From Paenibacillus graminis (GTDB lineage Bacteria; Bacillota; Bacilli; Paenibacillales; Paenibacillaceae), in contig NZ_CP009287.1 in the NCBI RefSeq assembly GCF_000758705.1, positions 6,076,001-6,140,000 of the forward strand: DNA of 64,000 nucleotides, given 5' to 3'. Of this stretch, positions 19,504-27,356 are shown piece after piece. Position 1 is the first letter of the stretch. Each line of letters begins with the position of its first letter. Under the pieces are notes generated by a model that saw only the letters and a list, made by a program, of their open reading frames with translations, was not told the origin of the DNA and did not search any database. The translations under genes were made by a program, and so were the position numbers.

Positions 19504-20466
19504 TTACTTGCGGTTCTTGGAAGCGGAAAAGACGACGGCAGCCAGAATGATGATGCCCAGAATGAATTGCTGAATATAAGGATTCATGTTCAGGAATACG
19601 AGCAGATTAAACAGCAGCCCGGCGAGCAGAGCACCTAAAAATGCTCCCCAGATTGTGCCTTTTCCGCCGGATAAGCTGGCTCCGCCCACCACGACGGCGG
19701 CGATGGCGCTCAGCTCCATGCCTGTTGCTCCGCTGTTGCCGGACATCGGCTGATAAGCGCCGGTTCTGGAGGCAATCAGCAGGCCCGCTATCGCGGCGAA
19801 CAATCCGGACAGCGCATAAACGCTCAGCTGTACTTTTTTAACGTTGATGCCCGAGTTATAAGCAGCCACCCGGTTGGACCCTACACTGTAGATCTGCCGC
19901 CCAAAGATCGTTTTGTTCAGCATAATGAACCCGATGATGTATAATACCAGCATGATAATGACGGGATTGGGAATAGCCCCGATGTACCCCCCGCCAATGG
20001 AAAGAAAGCTGTCGCTCGCGTCTCCGCTGATGCCTTTGCCTTTTGTCATAAACAGCGTGGTTCCATCGATAATTACCTTGGTCCCGAGCGTTACGATGAA
20101 TGGCTGCAGCTTCCCGAAGGTAATCAGCATGCCGTTAATGAGACCGAGGAACAAACCCAGTGCCAGGACAACAATCACGATTACGCCGGTTGGCGCCTGC
20201 AGCTGAACGAGCATAATGGCCGTTAAACTTACCGCCTGCATCACAGAACCCACCGACAGGTCAATGCCGCCGATCAGTACCGTCAGCAGCATCCCGATCG
20301 ACACGATGGCCGGATAGGAGATCTGCCGCAGCAGATTTGAGAAGTTATAGGAAGTGAAGAACTCCGGTGAGAAGATCGGAGAGATTAATGTGACGATTAC
20401 GATAAACAGCAGCAGCAGCGTCTCTTCCTGTTTCAAGAGCGTACGGGCTTTCTGAATGGTTTCCAT
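19504..20466 (-). CDS. RbsC-type ABC transporter permease 2
   Basis: This is a 320-residue membrane protein of the same family as permease 1. It has the blocks VSIGMLLTVLIGGIDLSVGSVM and ELSAIAAVVVGGASLSGGKGTIWG. The N-terminal cytoplasmic stretch (METIQKARTLLKQEE) precedes the first helix. It is encoded between the M24 peptidase and the ATPase on the minus strand. Two different permeases around one ATPase suggest a heterodimeric channel, as in the AI-2 (LsrCD) and some pentose systems. Confidence 0.92.
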   Translation of the reverse strand: METIQKARTLLKQEETLLLLFIVIVTLISPIFSPEFFTSYNFSNLLRQISYPAIVSIGMLLTVLIGGIDLSVGSVMQAVSLTAIMLVQLQAPTGVIVIVVLALGLFLGLINGMLITFGKLQPFIVTLGTKVIIDGTTLFMTKGKGISGDASDSFLSIGGGYIGAIPNPVIIMLVLYIIGFIMLNKTIFGRQIYSVGSNRVAAYNSGINVKKVQLSVYALSGLFAAIAGLLIASRTGAYQPMSGNSGATGMELSAIAAVVVGGASLSGGKGTIWGAFLGALLAGLLFNLLVFLNMNPYIQQFILGIIILAAVVFSASKNRK

Positions 20467-20495
20467 CTGCCTGATTCCCCTTTATTTAATGGGAC

Positions 20496-20531
20496 AATGA
20501 TGGCTTTGCACACTGAGGCAAAGCCATCATT
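20496..20531 (-). promoter_or_regulatory. Intercistronic hairpin, 14-bp perfect stem
   Basis: AATGATGGCTTTGC (20496-20509) pairs perfectly with GCAAAGCCATCATT (20518-20531). It lies between the M24 peptidase stop and the permease start and has no T run. It is better read as an mRNA-stability or partial-attenuation element than as a full terminator. It could set the binding protein and peptidase at higher levels than the membrane parts. Confidence 0.7.
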
Positions 20532-20545
20532 GCTAATCTCAAATT

Positions 20546-21712
20546 TTAATCCTGGTACCAGTTGCAGACATACGGATGATTGGTCAGCGACTCCGGTCCG
20601 TCTTTGCGGATCACAACCGTATCTTCTACACGGGTACCGGCATATCCTGGAATGAGCAGAGTAATTTCAAAAGCGATCGTCTGGTTCTCAACCAGAATAT
20701 CCTGGCTGTCCGGGCCTACTACCGGAATTTCCTCCTCCGGATCCATGCCTGTGGAGTGGGCGCAGCCGCGGCCTTCACCGGCCATATGCGGATATCCTTC
20801 GCGCTTCAACACTTCGTTGGCGGCCACATCTGCCTCCGCGCCGGTCATGCCCGGTCTCAGAGCAGACATTCCCGCTCTCCATGCTTCCAGGCAGGTGTCG
20901 AGCAGGCGCTGTTTCTCCGCATCCACCTTGCCGTAAGCTACACCACGCGCCATATCGGACGAATATCCGTTATAACGGCAGCCGATATCGATGAGGATCG
21001 TATCGCCTTTGACAATTTCGCGGTCACGCGGGCGGGCCAGGAAGAAGTCCCCGGAGTTCGGTCCCGACTGGACCATCATATCGAACGAGACGGTGTCCGC
21101 ACCGCTTGCGAACATGTGCGCCATCGCTTGACGCGTCACTTCTCTCTCGGTCAGGCGTTCGGTGGCGAGCAACTCGTGGATTTTTTCGATCCCCATGTCC
21201 GCCAGTCGGCCGGCTACTTTCATATTACGGATTTCCGTTTCGCTCTTAATCGATTTCAGGTACTCGATAATATTGGTCTTCTGCAACACCGAGGTTGGAT
21301 TCAGGCTGTCGCGGATCGTCTCATAGAATTCAAGCGCGCAGTATTTCGAGCCGCTGAGGCCGATTTTGGCGGAATTTCTGCCTTTCTGGAAATCCTTCAG
21401 CACATTGCCGAGCTCCTGGCGGATGCCTCTTACATCGGAGAACCATGTCTCGTCGGCGGCATAGGATACCAGACTGCCTTCCGCGAACAGCGTAGGTTCG
21501 CCGTCAAGCGGGATAAACACCATAGCCGGATACGGGAATACCCCGTCAAATGCGCGATAGTTGGCTAACCAGCGGACATTGCTCATACGGTACGAGTCTG
21601 AATAAACCAGCAGCCCGTCCAGGCCTTCCGCTTCCATTTTCACTCTTGCCTTCTGCAAACGTTCCTTGTACTCGGTTACCGGAATTTCCTGCAATACGTC
21701 TTCAAAGCCCAT
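20546..21712 (-). CDS. M24-family metallopeptidase (Xaa-Pro peptidase/creatinase fold)
   Basis: This 388-residue protein has an N-terminal creatinase-like domain (residues about 15-150) and a C-terminal pita-bread domain. The metal ligands are visible: two Asp in LIDIGCRYNGYSSDMARG, His in GCAHSTGMDPEEE, and Glu in IAFEITLLIPG and TRVEDTVVI. Members cleave Xaa-Pro bonds or hydrolyse creatine-like compounds. There is no signal peptide, so it acts in the cytosol. It sits inside an RbsABC-type import operon, directly after the binding protein. I infer that it processes the imported solute, which may then be a peptide- or guanidino-linked compound rather than a plain sugar. Confidence 0.88.
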   Translation of the reverse strand: MGFEDVLQEIPVTEYKERLQKARVKMEAEGLDGLLVYSDSYRMSNVRWLANYRAFDGVFPYPAMVFIPLDGEPTLFAEGSLVSYAADETWFSDVRGIRQELGNVLKDFQKGRNSAKIGLSGSKYCALEFYETIRDSLNPTSVLQKTNIIEYLKSIKSETEIRNMKVAGRLADMGIEKIHELLATERLTEREVTRQAMAHMFASGADTVSFDMMVQSGPNSGDFFLARPRDREIVKGDTILIDIGCRYNGYSSDMARGVAYGKVDAEKQRLLDTCLEAWRAGMSALRPGMTGAEADVAANEVLKREGYPHMAGEGRGCAHSTGMDPEEEIPVVGPDSQDILVENQTIAFEITLLIPGYAGTRVEDTVVIRKDGPESLTNHPYVCNWYQD

Positions 21713-21765
21713 GATGAATTCCTCCTGAATTTATAATTGGATTGGTGTTGGCGGATATGTTTCTT

Positions 21766-22776
21766 TTAGAACGTTGAATTCGGATCGTAGAAGTCATCGA
21801 CATTCGACTTGTCGATTACAGGAGAGTCCAGAATCACTCTCTTCTGAATCTCTTTGCCGTTCGCCGCATCGATCGCCAGCTTCACAGCCGTCTCGAAGCT
21901 CCATTCATTTTTCACGGACATCATCAGCTCATCCGTGTTCTTGATCTTCTCCAGCGCTTCCTTCTGGGAGTCCATGCTAACCACCTTGATCTCGCTCATC
22001 CGGTTTGCTTTCTTAATGGCTTCAATCGCGCCGAGCGCCATCTCGTCATTCTGGGCGAACACGAAGTCAATCTTGCTGTTGGCCTGCAAAATATTCGTCA
22101 TCACCTGCATCGCCGGCAGCCGCAGCCATTCTCCGGATTGCTCCGCCACGATCTTGATATCCGGATACTTTTGGATCTCCGGCATGAATCCCTTCGTACG
22201 AAGCTGGGAGTTAGTCGACTCGACGACACCGTTGAGGATGACCAGATTGCCCTTTTGGCCCATCTTGTCGGCAATGTACTTCGCCGCCTGCTGGCCCATC
22301 GTCACCTCATCCGAAGCAACGAATGTCGTATAGGGAATGCTGTCATCGTCCGGTACGCCGGAGGCCGCGATAATCAGCGGGATGCCCGCTCTTTCCGCTT
22401 CCTTGTATGCGGGGTAGATCGCGTTGCCCGACAGGCTGCTCACGATAAGAGCATCGACATTGCGGGCGATCAGGCTCTCGATGTTGGCGATTTCCTTGTT
22501 TGCGTCCCCTTGTCCATCTGTCACAATAATCTCAACCCCGAGATCGGCGGCTGACTTCTTTGCTGTATCTACGTTGGCAATCCGGAACGGGTGATTCATG
22601 ACCGTCTGCGAGAAACCGATTACAACTTTTCCGTCTCCCGATTTCCCGGATGAATTGGAGCCTTCGGATGTACTGACCGCTCCTGTCGTGCCTGCATTAC
22701 CAGCCCCTCCACCGCATCCTGTAACCGCTATCAAGAGCACTAAAAAAAATGCCAATACCGAAGTTTTTTTCTTCAT
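21766..22776 (-). CDS. RbsB-type substrate-binding lipoprotein
   Basis: This is a periplasmic-binding-protein-like type 1 protein of about 336 residues, with a signal peptide ending in the lipobox VTGC and a Gly/Ser-rich linker. The mature part begins KVVIGFSQTVMNHPFRIANVD and contains GDANKEIANIESLIARNVDALIV and DFVFAQNDEMALGAIEAIKK, as in ribose-class receptors. Two adjacent ATGs exist (22779 and 22776). The second lies 7 nt from the GGGGG site, so I use it. It is the first gene of the importer operon. The family binds pentoses, hexoses, inositol or signal molecules; the ligand cannot be decided. Confidence 0.9.
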   Translation of the reverse strand: MKKKTSVLAFFLVLLIAVTGCGGGAGNAGTTGAVSTSEGSNSSGKSGDGKVVIGFSQTVMNHPFRIANVDTAKKSAADLGVEIIVTDGQGDANKEIANIESLIARNVDALIVSSLSGNAIYPAYKEAERAGIPLIIAASGVPDDDSIPYTTFVASDEVTMGQQAAKYIADKMGQKGNLVILNGVVESTNSQLRTKGFMPEIQKYPDIKIVAEQSGEWLRLPAMQVMTNILQANSKIDFVFAQNDEMALGAIEAIKKANRMSEIKVVSMDSQKEALEKIKNTDELMMSVKNEWSFETAVKLAIDAANGKEIQKRVILDSPVIDKSNVDDFYDPNSTF

Positions 22777-22841
22777 CATTATTCCCCCTGTCATTAGTGT
22801 TGACCTAGCCGCTGTCCTCCTTCCAGTGTTGCCTTGAATTG

Positions 22842-22869
22842 ATTATATAATTAATCGCCGCCCGATTAA
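22842..22869 (-). promoter_or_regulatory. Putative promoter with overlapping palindromic operator
   Basis: A TATAAT -10 box on the minus strand occupies 22847-22842. Seventeen bases upstream the -35 hexamer is poor (CTTAAT), and it overlaps the palindrome TTAATCG-CCGCC-CGATTAA (22851-22869). A weak -35 covered by a palindrome is the usual layout of an activator-dependent promoter. The YesN-type regulator of this operon is the obvious candidate. Confidence 0.5.
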
Positions 22870-22928
22870 GGTTAAAAAAAATGACATCAGGGTTGAAAGT
22901 TTTGATGCCGGAGAGTAAAAAGAGCAAA

Positions 22929-22953
22929 GCCCAAGCCTTGTTCCGGCTTGGGC
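22929..22953. terminator. Hairpin with 9-bp perfect stem, probable terminator
   Basis: GCCCAAGCC pairs with GGCTTGGGC around a 7-nt loop. A T-rich stretch follows on both strands (TTACCTTTTT on plus; TTTGCTCTTTTT on minus). No intact gene ends here on either strand, so it may belong to a lost gene. Confidence 0.55.
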
Positions 22954-22959
22954 ATTACC

Positions 22960-23480
22960 TTTTTGAAACGATATGCTAGCCAACTTAAGAAGTGAAATTT
23001 AAATACTGTCAAACATGAAAAAGGTATTGGGAAGGCAATTTGTCCCGATCCTGAGAATTAAAGAATAGACTATCGGTTCAGATTGAATTAATGATTCCCG
23101 TTAGAATTCCTGTAAGCTAAATAGTTTGAACTTTATATGAAAAGTGCTCCTTTGTAACATGGAAGTTGGATTCGAGTCTACAGCACTTATAAGCGCCTCC
23201 GCACACGATTTGTGCCAACAATCGTTCCAAACCTGTGCCAAACTACGTTCCATACGGTGTCAAAGTGAAATACAACTCACCTCACATATGGGTTGTATTT
23301 CACTTTGACACTAAAAGGCCTTATTTCGGCGATTCTGTAACATAGTTTTGACATAACTTGTAACGATCTTCGGCATAAATCGTTGTTTTTGTACTGTTGC
23401 TTGACACATATCGGCAAGTATCATAAATTACCTTCAATTTATTTCGGTAAGTCCAATAGGTCGAAATAGAGTTTTCATGT
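22960..23480. other. Gene-poor decayed stretch with a long inverted repeat
   Basis: There is no convincing reading frame. Within it, GTGTCAAAGTGAAATACAAC (23257-23276) is perfectly inverted at 23292-23311 around a 15-nt loop. Confidence 0.5.
23257..23311. repeat. 20-bp perfect inverted repeat
   Basis: The two arms are 23257-23276 and 23292-23311, with no mismatch. No T run follows, so it does not read as a simple terminator. It lies in a decayed region close to an IS3-type element and could be a MITE-like or structured intergenic repeat. Confidence 0.75.
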
Positions 23481-23482
23481 TA

Positions 23483-23785
23483 TTATCCCTTCAACTGTGA
23501 ATATGGTGTTTTCTTGAATAAAAATAGTAAGTGTTTGTTTTCGTTCATCCTCTTAATAAATTTAACGATTCCCCGAATAATAAATATTGATAAAATGATA
23601 ATAATGAATGGAATTATTTCTAAAAGAAAAACAGGAGCTAATGCTGATAATGAAACGAAAATCTCGTAAAGAAAAAAATAATCAACTATTCCAACAACCA
23701 CAAAAGACATTACAATCAATTGAAATTTCTGATAATAACAATAAAGCTTATAATAGGCTCTTCTTAAGTAATCACAAGCCTTTAT
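23483..23785 (-). CDS. Small membrane protein, unknown; possible ATA start
   Basis: The frame is open for about 100 codons and encodes a lysine- and tyrosine-rich N-terminus, then two hydrophobic helices (VMSFVVVGIVDYFFLY and LLEIIPFIIIILSIFIIRG) and a basic tail. The only well-placed ribosome site (GAGGTG, 4 nt upstream) lies before an ATA codon at 23785, where ATG would give a normal start. The first conventional starts are a TTG at 23719 and an ATG at 23710, both without sites. I do not recognise the family. Either the start codon has been mutated or the ORF is not real. Confidence 0.35.
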   Translation of the reverse strand: MKACDYLRRAYYKLYCYYQKFQLIVMSFVVVGIVDYFFLYEIFVSLSALAPVFLLEIIPFIIIILSIFIIRGIVKFIKRMNENKHLLFLFKKTPYSQLKG

Positions 23786-23806
23786 GCTTCACCTCATTGT
23801 GATTAT

Positions 23807-24050
23807 TTAAAGCAGATCATCCCGTAATTCACTTTTAGTAAATAGAGCAGCAGAAGCCACATCCATTGCGTAATATCCGAATCCCGATAATCCAAAGTCA
23901 ATGAATGAGATTCCCGATGATGTGCTAATTAGGTTGCTATAGTGAAATGTCGGCATGGATGAATCCCCATGTTTCAGAACTCTTTTTAACAAGATATCTC
24001 ATTCCTTTAAATTGATTTTGGAATAAATGTTTGGTGAAAATAAAGTGTTA
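23807..24050 (-). pseudogene. Remnant of APH/choline-kinase-type phosphotransferase
   Basis: Two frames together encode the C-terminal half of an aminoglycoside phosphotransferase-like kinase. From about 24050, one frame reads HLFQNQFKGMRYLVKK and SSETWGFIHADIS (the catalytic loop HAD). It ends in a stop, and the other frame continues with NLIS, then ISFIDFGLSGFGYYAMDVAS (the DFG-like metal-binding loop), to a stop at 23807. A frameshift of about one base lies near 23950. The N-terminal half is missing. In intact relatives the His-Asp and the IDF segments together bind ATP-magnesium. Confidence 0.7.
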
Positions 24051-24244
24051 GACTGAAGTCGTAGAATTACCGCAGGTTTTAAAGAGAAGAATCGTCAGCT
24101 ATTAAAATATAAGTTTTAGACAGATCCATTAAAAGAAGCAGCGGCAGGCCAAGACTTGAAAAATAAAGTCTGATATGCTCCCAATACGGTAGACAGGCGA
24201 AATAATAAAAGCCTGCTACTGTGAGGGGAGTTAAGTCAATAGAG

Positions 24245-25050
24245 TGGACACGGTAAAAAGGGTCAGTTCGCTTGTTTTAGATTGCTGTAATACAACGACT
24301 CAAAGCGATCCGGTGAGAGATGGCCAAGTTTACTGTGGATTCGTTTTCGGTTGTAGAAGAACTCAATATATCGGAACAACTGGTTTTCGGCTTCTTTTTG
24401 AGTCTGGAAGGTTCTCCCTCCGTAAATCAGTTCTCGTTTGAGGATGCTGTGGAACGATTCAATGCACGCATTGTCGTAGCAGTTTCCCCTGCGGCTCATG
24501 CTGCGAATCATATGGTACTCTTTCAGCTTCTTCCGGTAATCTGCAGAGGCGTACTGGCTCCCGCGGTCAGAATGGTGGATGAGTCCTTTATCCGGCTTCT
24601 GTGCCTCGTAAGCCTTGTCGAGAGCACTAGAAACCAATGCTACTCTCATTCGGTTTCCGAGCTGCCAGCCCACAATTTTACGCGTGAATAAATCGAGAAC
24701 GCTCGCTAAATAGACTGTATTTTGGCGTGTTCGGATGTAGGTAATGTCGTTGACCCATACTTGGTTGGGCTTTGTACACACATCGAAATGTTGGTTTAGC
24801 CAATTTGGAGCAAGGGGGAAGTCATGGTTCGAATCGGTCGTCTGTACTTTAAATTTCCCCATCGCCTGGGAGCGGAGATGGTGTGCCCGCATGAGCTGGC
24901 CTACGGTTTTTTCACCCACCCTAAACCCTTCTTCATGCAGTTTTCTAGTGATTTTGGGACTGCCGTAGATCGCATTATTGTCATGAAAGTTTTTGCTCAT
25001 GATTCTCCGTTTAGTGATCCAGCAAAATGCTTGCCGTCTATTTCCCTATC
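24245..25050 (-). mobile_element. Truncated IS3-family insertion sequence
   Basis: The left side has a terminal sequence TGGACACGGTAAAAAGGGTC starting at 24245, immediately after the transposase stop region. The orfB gene is intact, but no orfA frame and no matching right inverted repeat can be found between 25000 and 25328. The element is therefore missing its 5' part and is probably immobile on its own. Confidence 0.7.
24263..25000 (-). CDS. IS3-family transposase OrfB (DDE integrase), partial element
   Basis: This 245-residue frame has the IS3 OrfB layout: an HTH_21-like start (NNAIYGSPKITRKLHEEGFRVG), then the rve integrase core with the DDE residues in WVNDITYIRT, HHSDRGSQYAS and CIESFHSILKREL. 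It ends with YNRKRIHSKLGHLSPDRFE. In complete elements it is made as an OrfAB fusion by -1 frameshifting. Here the upstream frame stops (TAG near 25050) and OrfA is absent, so a functional fusion cannot form. Confidence 0.88.
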   Translation of the reverse strand: MSKNFHDNNAIYGSPKITRKLHEEGFRVGEKTVGQLMRAHHLRSQAMGKFKVQTTDSNHDFPLAPNWLNQHFDVCTKPNQVWVNDITYIRTRQNTVYLASVLDLFTRKIVGWQLGNRMRVALVSSALDKAYEAQKPDKGLIHHSDRGSQYASADYRKKLKEYHMIRSMSRRGNCYDNACIESFHSILKRELIYGGRTFQTQKEAENQLFRYIEFFYNRKRIHSKLGHLSPDRFESLYYSNLKQAN

Positions 25051-25200
25051 TAGTTCATTCTATTCTGAATGAATTGCTGAATCATCATACCCAGCCTGTT
25101 TCTTTACATAAAATCTCATTTATAATTGTAATTTTCGCATGTTTATTTTCATTCTTCGTTGAACTAACCTTAACAAAGTACAAATACTTTAAGTAAATAA
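25051..25200. other. Short intergenic remnant
   Basis: On the minus strand a stretch of about 30 codons (VSSTKNENKHAKITIINEIL) is open but has no start or ribosome site. It may be debris of the sequence interrupted by the insertion element. Confidence 0.25.
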
Positions 25201-25239
25201 AAAACCAGTAATAGCAAGGCTTTCGCTACTACTGGTTTT
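25201..25239 (-). terminator. Intrinsic terminator of the methyltransferase transcript
   Basis: The arms 25201-25215 and 25225-25239 pair over 15 positions with one mismatch, which becomes a G-U pair only in the minus-strand RNA. T-rich sequence follows on that strand. It lies downstream of the SpoU-type methyltransferase gene. Confidence 0.8.
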
Positions 25240-25327
25240 AATATCAGTCTCAAACATATACCCTAAAAAGTCTCATTTATCGATCAAATAAGTCTCAAGT
25301 ATAGCCGTTACTCACAAGAATTGCGGG

Positions 25328-26125
25328 TTATTTCCGATGGATATCCCGCTGCCGCATCCCCTCAAACAGCAGGATGGTCGCCGCCATAGCGGCGTTGAGC
25401 GATTCGGCCCGTCCGGCCATCGGGATGATAATGCTCTTGTCGACGAAGGCCGCCGTCTGCGGTGAGATGCCCTGGCCTTCACTGCCGATCAGCAGCCACT
25501 GGCTGCCGTGAAAATCATGGGTGTAGCAGGAGTCCACCCCCGTCAGCGAAGTGCTTACCAAAAGGGCACCGCGTTCCCGGGCATGCGGCAGAATGTCGCT
25601 TAGGTCCCCCTCCACTACCGGGAGATGGAACATAGAGCCCATCGTGGAACGGATGGTCTTGGGGTTGTACAGATCGGCGCAGCCTTTGCCGAGGATTACT
25701 CCGTCCGCACCTGCGGCATCCGCACTGCGGATGATCGTCCCCACGTTACCGGGGTCCTGGACCCCGTCCAGCACCATAACCCAGCTATCCGGCTTCCCAA
25801 GGATGGCTTCCAGTCCCTGCTGCTCCTTGCGCACAATGGCAAACACCGGCTGCGGTGTGCCCGTGCTGCTGCATTTGGCGATGACTGCCGCCGAAACGCC
25901 GATCACCTCCATACCCTGCACAGACTGAAGCAGCGTCTTCAGCTCAGCAGGCATGCCTTTATCCAGATCATAGGCCAGGCATGCCACATCGGCTTCAGCC
26001 AGCAAAGCCTCCTGCACAAGATGGATACCCTCAATGATATACTTGTTCGCTTTGTCGCGGTGCTTTTTCTCCTGCAGTCCGGCCCATTCTTTTACCCGCG
26101 TATTTTGGGGTGACATAATCTCCAT
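25328..26125 (-). CDS. SpoU/TrmH-family RNA 2'-O-methyltransferase
   Basis: This 265-residue enzyme has an N-terminal substrate-binding region (NTRVKEWAGLQEKKHRDKANKYIIEG) and a SPOUT methyltransferase domain. The three SpoU motifs are clear: LDGVQDPGNVGTIIRSADAAG (motif 1), LLIGSEGQGIS (motif 2) and IPMAGRAESLNAAMAATILLFE (motif 3). It methylates a ribose 2'-OH in rRNA or tRNA using S-adenosylmethionine. It resembles RlmB and the YsgA/TsnR-like proteins; the exact target is uncertain. It follows the KtrA-type gene by 30 bp and the pair is probably co-transcribed. Confidence 0.88.
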   Translation of the reverse strand: MEIMSPQNTRVKEWAGLQEKKHRDKANKYIIEGIHLVQEALLAEADVACLAYDLDKGMPAELKTLLQSVQGMEVIGVSAAVIAKCSSTGTPQPVFAIVRKEQQGLEAILGKPDSWVMVLDGVQDPGNVGTIIRSADAAGADGVILGKGCADLYNPKTIRSTMGSMFHLPVVEGDLSDILPHARERGALLVSTSLTGVDSCYTHDFHGSQWLLIGSEGQGISPQTAAFVDKSIIIPMAGRAESLNAAMAATILLFEGMRQRDIHRK

Positions 26126-26154
26126 GAAGTCCTACCTTTCTGTTCCTGCCCTGC

Positions 26155-26817
26155 CTATTGATACGCCATTTCCAGCTTGGTCAGATTGTCCTTCCGGCCT
26201 ACGATAACCAGTACATCCCCTTCGATGAGCCGGTCCTCGGCTCTGGGGGAGATATTCATTTCCTCACCCCGGCGGATTGCCATGACATTACAGCCGTATT
26301 TGGCGCGAATGTTCAGCTCCTGCAGATTTTTGCCCAGCATCGTTCCGGAGACCTTCATATCCAGGATGCTATAATCTGGCGACAGCTCGATATAATCAAG
26401 AATATTGGGCGAAGCCAGGTGGTGTGCCACCCGCATGCCCATATCCCGTTCAGGATAGATCACTTTGTCTGCGCCAATTTTGCTGAGCACCTTCCCGTGC
26501 AGCTCGCTTTTGGCCTTGACCAGAATTGCCGGTACGCCCAGGTCCTTCAGAATCAGCGTCGTTAAAATGCTGGCTTGAATATCTTCCCCAATCGCCACCA
26601 CAACCACATCAAAGTTGCGGATGCCCAGTGCGCGCAGCGCCTCTTCATCGGTGGAGTCTGCGGATACGGCATGGGTTACAATGCCCGAGATTTCCTGCGT
26701 GCGCTGCTCGTCAGCATCGATTGCCAGCACATCGAACCCCATACCGCTGAGTGCTTTGGCAACACTTGAGCCGAAACGCCCCATTCCGATAACGGCGTAT
26801 TGTTTTTTTGCAGCCAT
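26155..26817 (-). CDS. Ktr/Trk potassium channel regulatory subunit (RCK domains)
   Basis: This 220-residue cytosolic protein has an RCK_N Rossmann domain (YAVIGMGRFGSSVAKALSGMG, the acidic strand end VLAIDADEQR, VVVVAIGEDIQAS) and an RCK_C domain at about 135-220. Such proteins gate KtrB/TrkH potassium channels in response to nucleotides. The start at 26817 (MAAKKQ) is preceded by GGGAGGT; an upstream start at 26844 has no site. No channel gene lies nearby, as is common for KtrA or KtrC, which are often encoded away from KtrB or KtrD. Confidence 0.9.
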   Translation of the reverse strand: MAAKKQYAVIGMGRFGSSVAKALSGMGFDVLAIDADEQRTQEISGIVTHAVSADSTDEEALRALGIRNFDVVVVAIGEDIQASILTTLILKDLGVPAILVKAKSELHGKVLSKIGADKVIYPERDMGMRVAHHLASPNILDYIELSPDYSILDMKVSGTMLGKNLQELNIRAKYGCNVMAIRRGEEMNISPRAEDRLIEGDVLVIVGRKDNLTKLEMAYQ

Positions 26818-27002
26818 ATCTGTACCTCCCGTAGCAATTTGCATCTCACACAGTATAGCATAAGCTCACCCAAACTTGAATTTCCCCTGCACTTTCAGGG
26901 CACATTATAACGAGGCAATAGAAGCTGATCTTTAAGAATTTAATCTGAGCGGCCAGCAGCCTCTCCGGATGAATAACCACTATATTGAAGGAGGCACGAC
27001 TC

Positions 27003-27239
27003 ATGCCGGTTACCATTGATTTGCGCCAGGCGATTATCCATAAGGTGCACGGACAGTCCGAAGGCGATCTGCGGGAGATGATTGAAGGCTCAGTGGACGG
27101 GCCGGAAACGGCGCTCCCTGGACTTGGCGCTGTATTCGAAATGATGTGGAAGGACCTGGATCACGCCAAGCAGGATGCGCTGGTCTCGATGCTGCACAGA
27201 CATTTGGAGAAAATCACCCCCGGGTCCATTACCTCCTAA
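27003..27239 (+). CDS. sspI: Small acid-soluble spore protein SspI
   Basis: This 78-residue protein matches the SspI family in length and pattern: ITIDLR-type start, LRQAIIHKVHGQSEGDLREMIE, then ALPGLGAVFEMMWK and a charged C-terminus. SspI is a minor spore-core protein made in the forespore under sigma G. The start at 27003 lies 9 nt after GGAGG; an ATG at 26985 in the same frame has no site. It is monocistronic, ended by a strong terminator, and is direct evidence that the organism forms endospores. Confidence 0.9.
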   Translation: MPVTIDLRQAIIHKVHGQSEGDLREMIEGSVDGPETALPGLGAVFEMMWKDLDHAKQDALVSMLHRHLEKITPGSITS

Positions 27240-27262
27240 GGAAGCGGGACGCATGGAGCCAG

Positions 27263-27309
27263 AAAACCTCCGCTGTCTACGGTGCTGCACCGTAGGGCGG
27301 AGGTTTTTT
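27263..27309 (+). terminator. Intrinsic terminator after sspI
   Basis: AAAACCTCCGC at 27263-27273 pairs with GCGGAGGTTTT at 27297-27307, with an inner stem TACGGTGC/GCACCGTA. A T run completes it. Confidence 0.9.
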
Positions 27310-27356
27310 CGCAAAGCTTATTTCTTATTCGCGTTTGCGGCGAGATGTCCGGTCAC

